Shown here piece by piece: positions 26,416 to 32,831 of a stretch of 32,831 bases of DNA (position 1 is its first letter; every line of letters begins with the position of its first letter). The notes below the pieces were generated by a model that did no database searches, had not been told where the DNA came from, and saw only the letters and a program-made list of their open reading frames with translations. The translations under genes were made by a program, and so were the position numbers. Source of the DNA: Anaerolineae bacterium (GTDB lineage: Bacteria > Chloroflexota > Anaerolineae > J102); contig WFTO01000003.1 in assembly GCA_015485435.1 (NCBI GenBank), positions 1 through 32,831 of the forward strand, written 5' to 3'.

Positions 26416-26436
26416 TTGTTGCAACTACTGCAACAA
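26416..26436. promoter_or_regulatory. Inverted-repeat operator candidate, site 2
   Basis: TTGTTGCA-actac-TGCAACAA, perfect 8-bp arms. Confidence 0.45.
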
Positions 26437-26607
26437 ATTGGTCGAATTGACGCGATTTTGAAATTTTGCTCAATAGAATTGAAAGAATCGAAAAGTAATG
26501 AACGCGTTATAGAGTAATGGATTGATGGCCGCATGTGGGAATAGCCTCCATAGCCGCATATTTTCATGGGTTGGCGTCAGCCGCTTCAGATGCGATAAAA
26601 TGATGGC

Positions 26608-28818
26608 ATGAACCGATTATTTTCCCTCAGGCTTCTTTCCTTCCTGCTTGTTGCTGGCTTGCTTGCCGCCTGTAGCGGCGCAACGGATGAGATTCCCACA
26701 GTCGCTCCAGAGGTGATTATTACGCCTACGCGCTTTTCCTCGCCAGCCCCTCCTCCTGTGGCCCTGACAACGACGCCGACTCCACAAGAAGGTCAGGGTG
26801 GCGTTGCATCTGTTGTGACGGAGGATGCATGGGAGCGCATTCAGCAGCGAGGGGTGATGATTGTAGGAACCTCGGCCGATTATCCTCCCTTTGAGTATTA
26901 CAACCAACGTTTCAAGATCGATGGTTTCGACATCGCGCTGATCCACGAAGTCGCTCGCCAGCTTGGGGTTAACGTCGAGGTCATGGATATTGCCTTTCAA
27001 GGACTGGATGACGCGCTGAGTTTAGGCCAGATCGATGTCGCCATTGCCGCCATTTCGATTACACCGGAACGAGAAGCGATCTTTGATTTCAGTCAGGTCT
27101 ATTTTGTTTCTGAGGACGCCTTTGTCGCCCAGTCGCCAGAACGCATACCGCCCATTACCCAGGTGCGTGACCTGGCGACATTGCGGGTTGGAGTCCAAAA
27201 GGGTTCGGTGTTTCAAGATTGGTTGGAAGATGAATTGGTGCGGACGGGGTTGATGCCTGAAACCAATCTATTTATTTATGGCGATGTGAAAGAGGCTGTG
27301 CCCGATCTCGAAAGCGGCCGAGTGGATATATTGGTCTTGGATAAACCCGCCGCCGAATTACTGGTCCAGGAAAAGGGCCTGATACTGGTCGCTTCAGGCC
27401 TACATCGAGAATTATACGGCATTGCCATGGCGAAGGGCCAACAGCCCCTTCGCAAGCAAATCAATCAGGCGTTGAGCGATATGTTGCGTAATCACGTGGT
27501 CGATGAGTTGGCCCGTGAATATATGAGCCTGGGAGATGACGATTTGCTTCCGGTGCCAACGCCTACTCCTCTTCCACCACAGCCTCTTCCTTCGCCTACG
27601 CCACCCCAGGGCTGCTACGATGGTCTTATCTATGTAGAAGACCTGACTTACGATGATCAAAACATGACGAATCCTCCCATTCTGGCGCCGGGAGAAGCCT
27701 TTCGCAAAGGATGGCGGGTGCAAAATTCGGGCACATGCATCTGGGACAATCGTTATATATTGGACTTTGTTTACGGCAATGTCCCTGGCGCGCGCATGGG
27801 CGGCAAGCCAGTGTTGGTGCAGGGGCCGGTGCTTCCGGGGCAAACGTACGATATCTATGTAGACTTGACCGCACCAGTGAAGCCGGGCATGTATCAGAGC
27901 TTCTGGCAGATGCATGATGCGGATGGTCAGCCTTTTGGTCAGCGGATTTATGCCGGGATTCGCGTTCCTGCCCAACCTGTGCCTACCCCCAGACCTACGG
28001 CTACGCCCTCAGCCGCGGTCAACTTCTGGACCGACAAGGTATCCCTGTTGCAGGGAGAGTGCACGGTCAATCACTGGCGCACCCAGAATGTGCAGGCGGT
28101 TTATTATTATCGCGACGGCCAGGCCTGGCAGGATCATGGGGTGACGGGCGACGGCGATGTGCAGGAATGTCCCGATCAGTCCATGACATATTATTTACGA
28201 GTCGTTCAGCGTGATGGCGCGGTGGAGCAGCGAGCCATCTTTGTGGACGTGACGCCTGCTGTCAATGCGCCCTGGATCAATTATTTTGTTGCAGATCCGC
28301 CAGGACAGATCGGCGTGGGACAATGCATGACGTTGCGATGGGATGTGCTGGGCAATGTAGCCCGCGTGAAGATCTCCAGCAACGACCGCGTTCTCTGGGA
28401 GCAGGCGCCTTTCCGGGGCTCATTGCAAGATTGTCCGGGCAACGAAGGCACATACCAATACCTGCTCGAGGCCGAGGGGCCAGGCGGCGTTAGTCGAGCC
28501 ACGCATCTGACGGTGGTCAGCGCACAGGCTGTGGTCACCCCAACCCCGCCAGATGCTGCTCTGCCCATCATCTACGCTTTTGTGGTGGAGCCCACAAATA
28601 TCGCAGCAGGGATGTGTGTGACGATTGGTTGGCAGATAGGAGGCAACGCCACCAATGTGCAAATTGTTCGCAATGGTCAGATGATCTTGGATGGCGTTCA
28701 GCTCGTGGGCATGCAACAAGATTGCCTGACCGACCCGGGCACTTATCGCTACGAGTTGCGGGCCAGCAATGCTCACAACCAACAAGCGACTGCAACGGTC
28801 GTCATCCAGGTGGATTGA
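26608..28818 (+). CDS. Lipoprotein: SBP_bac_3 domain fused to an NBR1-like domain and two further Ig-like domains
   Basis: Lipobox VAGLLAACSG; SBP3 motifs (VMIVGTSADYPPFEYYN, IDGFDIALIHEVARQLG, FDFSQVYFVSEDAFVA); NBR1-type region (LAPGEAFRKGWRVQNSGTCIWDN...LVQGPVLPGQTYDIYVDLTAPVKPGMYQSFWQMHDADGQPFG); Pro-Thr linkers. Confidence 0.88.
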   Translation: MNRLFSLRLLSFLLVAGLLAACSGATDEIPTVAPEVIITPTRFSSPAPPPVALTTTPTPQEGQGGVASVVTEDAWERIQQRGVMIVGTSADYPPFEYYNQRFKIDGFDIALIHEVARQLGVNVEVMDIAFQGLDDALSLGQIDVAIAAISITPEREAIFDFSQVYFVSEDAFVAQSPERIPPITQVRDLATLRVGVQKGSVFQDWLEDELVRTGLMPETNLFIYGDVKEAVPDLESGRVDILVLDKPAAELLVQEKGLILVASGLHRELYGIAMAKGQQPLRKQINQALSDMLRNHVVDELAREYMSLGDDDLLPVPTPTPLPPQPLPSPTPPQGCYDGLIYVEDLTYDDQNMTNPPILAPGEAFRKGWRVQNSGTCIWDNRYILDFVYGNVPGARMGGKPVLVQGPVLPGQTYDIYVDLTAPVKPGMYQSFWQMHDADGQPFGQRIYAGIRVPAQPVPTPRPTATPSAAVNFWTDKVSLLQGECTVNHWRTQNVQAVYYYRDGQAWQDHGVTGDGDVQECPDQSMTYYLRVVQRDGAVEQRAIFVDVTPAVNAPWINYFVADPPGQIGVGQCMTLRWDVLGNVARVKISSNDRVLWEQAPFRGSLQDCPGNEGTYQYLLEAEGPGGVSRATHLTVVSAQAVVTPTPPDAALPIIYAFVVEPTNIAAGMCVTIGWQIGGNATNVQIVRNGQMILDGVQLVGMQQDCLTDPGTYRYELRASNAHNQQATATVVIQVD

Positions 28819-28851
28819 CGGAGCCGTCCCAGTGAAATCCTTGTGTGGAAT

Positions 28852-28890
28852 ACACCCCGCGACTGAGGCCCCCCTCTGCCCGCGGGGTGT
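28852..28890. terminator. Stem-loop between convergent genes, likely bidirectional terminator
   Basis: ACACCCCGCG...CGCGGGGTGT, perfect 10-bp arms; no strong T-run. Confidence 0.5.
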
Positions 28891-28905
28891 CGCGTCGCAG
28901 AGAGG

Positions 28906-29433
28906 CTACGCGCTCGAGATGGCGGCAATTAGCTCACGATTAAAATCAGGGATGTCGGCTACCACGCGCCCCCACACCAGGTTGCCATCCCGAAAAGCGG
29001 GGAGGTCCACCCAGGTGGCGCCCGCATTTTCCAGATCATCTTTAATGCCCAGAGATCCCGTAGCGCGATGCCCGGCAACGATCTTCGCCGAGATGCCCAC
29101 CAATCCGCCGTGGCATATCATGCCAATGATGCCGCCGCGATCGTAAACACCTTTCACGAGACGCTTCACGCCTTCATAACGACGAATTTTGTCAGGCGCC
29201 CAGCCGCCAGGAACGACCACAGCGTCAAACTCCTGGGGATGAACATCCTCTTCTCCGACATCCGCTCGGGCCTTCAAACAACCATGTTTGCTCGAGTACA
29301 CATCTCCAGCGCGGATGCCCACCGTGATCACCTCGGCGCCCTCCTCTTGCAGACGCATGTAGGGCACCCAGAATTCCAAATCTTCAAAACCCGGACCCAC
29401 CAGAAAGGCTATCCGTTTTCCTTGTAGCGTCAT
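28906..29433 (-). CDS. DJ-1/PfpI family protein
   Basis: KRIAFLVGPGFEDLEFWVPYMRLQEEGAEVITVG; FDAVVVPGGWAPDKIRR; GMICHGGLVGISAKIVAGHRATG nucleophile-elbow Cys. Confidence 0.9.
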   Translation of the reverse strand: MTLQGKRIAFLVGPGFEDLEFWVPYMRLQEEGAEVITVGIRAGDVYSSKHGCLKARADVGEEDVHPQEFDAVVVPGGWAPDKIRRYEGVKRLVKGVYDRGGIIGMICHGGLVGISAKIVAGHRATGSLGIKDDLENAGATWVDLPAFRDGNLVWGRVVADIPDFNRELIAAISSA

Positions 29434-29448
29434 TGTGAACCTCCGAAT

Positions 29449-30732
29449 CTATGAAGTGATGGCGTGTTTTGGATTTCGCAAGCTGCGATGCTCCAGATCA
29501 TACAGGCCGTAGGCGGCAGCCAATACTTCAATGGGATGGCGACTCGCCTGGCCCGTGCCATGTTCGATTTGCCAACGACATGTTTCTGAATCGCAAGCAT
29601 TGAACTCGGTATGGTGATGCGTCTCTTCTTCAAGAATAAATGTGAAAAGCTCCTCGCCCACCTTCATGGCTATGTCGTACTTCTCTTTTTTGTACCCATA
29701 GGTGCCAGCGATACCACAACAACGTGCGCCACTTTCGTGAATGGTTACGCCAGGGATGCGTCGCAGGATATCGACCGAAGGCCTGCCCACGCGATGCGCC
29801 CGGTATTGGCAGGGTTGATGATAGGGAATGGTGAGAGAAAGGTCGATAAAGTCTTGAGGCAACTCCTCTTCATGTTCCCGTATCCACTCGAAAATGTCCC
29901 AGACAGCGCCTGTCAGGGTTCGCGAGATCACCTCATGGCGGTCCAAAAGGTGCGGCGCCTCTTCTTTCAAGGTCAACGTGCAACTCGTGCTGGTGCCCAC
30001 GATATCGTAACCATCCTGAGCGTAGGGCCCTAGCTTTTCAAGGTTCTGGTCATAAAGCTTTTCCGCGGCCCTGAACTCACCATTGCTGAGCATGGGCAGC
30101 CCGCAGCAGCGTTGTGGAGGGACGATGACTTCGTACCCCATGTGTTCCAGGACGGCCACCGCGGCCATGCCGATAAATGGCTCGTAATACATGGTGGCGC
30201 ATCCATGGAAATAGACCACCTTTTTGTGTGATCGCTTGCGATGGGGATAGTGCTGCTCCCACCAGTCCAGAAAGGTGCCTGTAGTGCTCCAGGTTGGCAG
30301 GGGAGCTTCTCGGGCAATGCCGAAAATGGCGCTTGCCGCCAAGCGGCTGACAGGGTGATGCAGTGCGAAATTCGCCAATCGGGGCGCATAGCTGCCGATC
30401 TTCCCCATAAGCTCATTTCGTCCCAACAGCCGATTGCGCAATGGCATCCCTTGTTCTGCCACCAACGCGGCCCGGGCCTTCGCGTTCATTTCCATGATTG
30501 ACACATCGTTGGGACAAATTTCATTGCACACCCGGCACCCAGAGCAATAATCCACCGAACGATCGGGCGAGGGTTGATGCGGCATGCGAAAGCGTTGCGC
30601 CTGAGGTCCCGCATATTTGGGGCCTGGAAAGCGATCCGTGACCTGCGCAACCGGACAATGCGCCACACAGATATTGCATTTGATGCACTGATCCAGGGTG
30701 AATTCTGGAGGAATCCAGTCGAAAGTCGACAT
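29449..30732 (-). CDS. glpC: Anaerobic glycerol-3-phosphate dehydrogenase subunit C (Fe-S, CCG domains)
   Basis: CIKCNICVAHCPV and CSGCRVCNEICPN 4Fe-4S motifs; CCG-type segments PPQRCCGLPMLSNGEF and ESGARCCGIAGTYGYKKEKYD; adjacent to glpB/glpA. Confidence 0.9.
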   Translation of the reverse strand: MSTFDWIPPEFTLDQCIKCNICVAHCPVAQVTDRFPGPKYAGPQAQRFRMPHQPSPDRSVDYCSGCRVCNEICPNDVSIMEMNAKARAALVAEQGMPLRNRLLGRNELMGKIGSYAPRLANFALHHPVSRLAASAIFGIAREAPLPTWSTTGTFLDWWEQHYPHRKRSHKKVVYFHGCATMYYEPFIGMAAVAVLEHMGYEVIVPPQRCCGLPMLSNGEFRAAEKLYDQNLEKLGPYAQDGYDIVGTSTSCTLTLKEEAPHLLDRHEVISRTLTGAVWDIFEWIREHEEELPQDFIDLSLTIPYHQPCQYRAHRVGRPSVDILRRIPGVTIHESGARCCGIAGTYGYKKEKYDIAMKVGEELFTFILEEETHHHTEFNACDSETCRWQIEHGTGQASRHPIEVLAAAYGLYDLEHRSLRNPKHAITS

Positions 30733-30738
30733 AAGAAA

Positions 30739-32007
30739 TTAGCGTGAAGAGAAAAGATGGTCGATGGAGGCTTTGGCGGTGGCGATAGCAATGCCTTCCA
30801 AACTGCGCTCCGCGATGCCATCGCTATCGGTGAGTAGGTTGCCAGCTGCGTAAAGATTGCGGTAGAGAACGCGCCCCTCATCGTCAATGGGATGAAAGCC
30901 AGCATCGACGCGGATGCCGCCGCGAAAAACTGGATGGCCTTCTGGGGCTAAGAAGGTGGGGCGAAACCATTGACTGCGGTTTTGGGGAATGGCTAACGGC
31001 AAATCAAAGATGCTCTCCCAAACGCGTCCGGAGTGATCGCTATGAAAACCCCCTCCTAAAATGCCGCCAGTAGCCAGCAAAAAGGCGCTGGCCCGATGTT
31101 TGACAGCGCGGGCGCTGGCTTGGGACCAAACCCATGTCACCATGTCATTGTGAGTTTGGAAGCCGGACACGGTCATGCCCAGGTCGACCTGCCCTTGCAG
31201 ATCATGTTCAAAATGACGACGTAGAGCTTGCGCAAGCCGCATGCCGGGAACACTGGGAGGCAGCGTGGGAATCTCGAAAATAGGGGCGCCGAGTTCGGCT
31301 TCGAGCAGTTGAAACACCTCTGGATGCCGTTCGAGGCCCAAGACCGCGGGCAAACCCACCCGTTCTCCCGGCCTCAGCAGCGGTTTCAGGGCGGCAGCCA
31401 ATCGTTGAGCCACCACGCGATCGTCCAACGCTTGAGCCAACTGCACCACGTTGACATCGCTGCGATCGGTGAGGATGTCTGGGGAAAGCCATGCAGCCCG
31501 GGCGTGGTGACCGAGTTTTGAGAGGTTTTCCGCAATCACCGTGGGATAAAAATCTCGCATGGAGTGGAAGCCTACGATAAGATACGGTTCAGAACGGCGC
31601 ATGTCTCCAGCCGCCTGAGCTTGGGGCGCGAGCAATACCGGCCGTGGCGCACCGACCGGTGATGGGAGAAAAAGGTTTTCTTCTGCCCTCATGGCGCCCT
31701 GATAGGGCAATTCGGAGCGGGCGACCACTTGCTGGAAAGCTGTCAATCCCGCGCGCAGCGCGGATGGCTCAACCAGCCTGTAAGGATGGTGGGGCCGATG
31801 CGTGAACAATCGCTCCATGGCTTCGAATGGGCGCTTTACGGGCTGTGGGTCTCCGGGAAGATACCCCAACACCTCGATCGTTCCCGGCGTCCAGTGCAGC
31901 GCACCGTGACCTGTGGCAATAATACGGGTGCGCAAGCCTTTTTGGCCAGCGAGGATGCCGGCCCATAAGCCCGTCAGACCTGCGCCAATGATCAAAAGAT
32001 CAATCAT
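30739..32007 (-). CDS. glpB: Anaerobic glycerol-3-phosphate dehydrogenase subunit B
   Basis: MIDLLIIGAGLTGLWAGILAGQKGLRTRIIATGHGALHWTPGTIEVLGY FAD-binding N-terminus typical of GlpB; start at ATG 32007 overlapping the glpA end. Confidence 0.88.
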   Translation of the reverse strand: MIDLLIIGAGLTGLWAGILAGQKGLRTRIIATGHGALHWTPGTIEVLGYLPGDPQPVKRPFEAMERLFTHRPHHPYRLVEPSALRAGLTAFQQVVARSELPYQGAMRAEENLFLPSPVGAPRPVLLAPQAQAAGDMRRSEPYLIVGFHSMRDFYPTVIAENLSKLGHHARAAWLSPDILTDRSDVNVVQLAQALDDRVVAQRLAAALKPLLRPGERVGLPAVLGLERHPEVFQLLEAELGAPIFEIPTLPPSVPGMRLAQALRRHFEHDLQGQVDLGMTVSGFQTHNDMVTWVWSQASARAVKHRASAFLLATGGILGGGFHSDHSGRVWESIFDLPLAIPQNRSQWFRPTFLAPEGHPVFRGGIRVDAGFHPIDDEGRVLYRNLYAAGNLLTDSDGIAERSLEGIAIATAKASIDHLFSSR

Positions 32008-32831
32008 GAGGCTCCTCCCGAGCGTCGTTGGGCCTGACATCGGCGCGATAAAAATCGGTCATCGGGCTTTTGAGCTCGGCATCGGGCAAATGGTCTGCGT
32101 TCAAAATGCTTAGATAGATCAGGCGATCCAGTTGTTCTTGCTTGAGTTGCTGGCCCCAGACGATGGGAACCACGCCTTTCCATCGTTCTTGGAGAAAATC
32201 GCGCATTAACAGGTTTGGGTTAAAGAGATCGACAGGGTTTTTCGTTGATGAGGCGTGTTCAATCTGCGGCTTGTCTATGCGGGGGCGTAAGGAGCGCATT
32301 TTTGCGGCTGCGTGGGGGGAGTGCAACCCCGCGACCTGCCAGGGAACGGGACCATCGGGCGCAGGTATCGTCTGATCATGGCGCAATTCGTGGATAATGC
32401 CAACCGCCCGATAGGTGCAAAAGCCTCCCTGACAGGGGCCCATGCCCAGCCGTACATCCCTCCTGAGGTCATCAAGGGTGGTGGTTGGATTGTGTTGGAT
32501 GGCCTGTATCAACATGTCCCGCGTGACGAGCTCGCATTCGCAAATGAGTTGTCCTTGCAAATGGTCGACTTCTATCTCTTGTAGTCGGTGGCCCAGCCAG
32601 TGGGAGCCATGGGCTGCGCCTGGAACGGTGGTATGGGCGGTGGCGCAGGGGGATCGTTCTCCCAGGTAAGAGGCGGCCAGGTCCACAGCCTTTTCCGCCA
32701 TCAGCCGGAAGGTGGTCAGCTTGCCGCCGGTAATGGTGATGAACCCGCTGACGCCATCACGCTTGGCGTGGTCCAGCAGTGTAAATTTACGGCTGATATC
32801 GCGATCGTCCGTGACCGCGGATTCTCGGTAA
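32000..32831 (-). CDS. glpA: Anaerobic glycerol-3-phosphate dehydrogenase subunit A, 5'-truncated by the window edge
   Basis: Open frame extends through the window end (...DDRDISRKFTLLDHAKRDGVSGFITITGGKLTTFRLMAEKAVDLAASYLG); C-terminal BFD-like Cys motifs (ICECELVTRD...GMGPCQGGFC). Confidence 0.88.
   Translation of the reverse strand, partial: YRESAVTDDRDISRKFTLLDHAKRDGVSGFITITGGKLTTFRLMAEKAVDLAASYLGERSPCATAHTTVPGAAHGSHWLGHRLQEIEVDHLQGQLICECELVTRDMLIQAIQHNPTTTLDDLRRDVRLGMGPCQGGFCTYRAVGIIHELRHDQTIPAPDGPVPWQVAGLHSPHAAAKMRSLRPRIDKPQIEHASSTKNPVDLFNPNLLMRDFLQERWKGVVPIVWGQQLKQEQLDRLIYLSILNADHLPDAELKSPMTDFYRADVRPNDAREEPHD

Noticed and set aside
27412-27975. 187-aa minus-strand ORF within the SBP-NBR1 gene
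   Set aside because: Antisense shadow ORF with no domain features.
1-32831. CRISPR arrays, tRNA/rRNA genes, transposases, prophage genes
   Set aside because: Reading both strands showed no regularly spaced repeats, no cloverleaf-like sequence, and no transposase or phage structural motifs. A tRNAscan/Infernal run would be needed to exclude them formally.

Overview
The window is about 32.8 kb of bacterial chromosome with ordinary housekeeping and accessory genes. Gene content (CofG, NBR1-domain lipoprotein, STAND/TPR proteins, many lipoproteins, no visible outer-membrane proteins) suggests a Chloroflexota-like organism; this is inference. Main blocks: (i) an iron/polyamine-type SBP, a YhhN-family protein and a P-loop kinase-like protein; (ii) a sugar ABC cassette (SBP + two permeases, no ATPase) with strong hairpins between SBP and permeases; (iii) cofG, then a Cys-rich Crp/Fnr regulator; (iv) a putative nitrite-respiration locus at ~8.3-16.8 kb: an orphan 7-TM protein, a 12-TM His-rich protein resembling the heme-copper oxidase fold, a NirV/FGE-like lipoprotein, a heme-O-synthase-like UbiA protein, an orphan membrane protein, and a lipoprotein cytochrome cd1 nitrite reductase (NirS) with an extra N-terminal cytochrome c domain on an Ala-rich coiled coil. 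Two near-identical Crp-type palindromes (TGTGA-N6-TCATA) lie upstream of the first gene of this block and upstream of nirS; (v) an Nramp-UspA fusion; (vi) a two-component system divergent from tandem SHOCT proteins; (vii) a WYL regulator, a candidate sRNA, and a two-gene STAND ATPase/TPR module, followed by a 60-aa Cys-containing secreted peptide divergent from an SBP-NBR1-Ig-like fusion lipoprotein; (viii) a DJ-1/PfpI protein and glpCBA (glpA truncated by the window edge). The best candidate for a poorly described system is the 9.3-16.8 kb nir locus. No tRNA, rRNA, CRISPR array or transposase was recognised.
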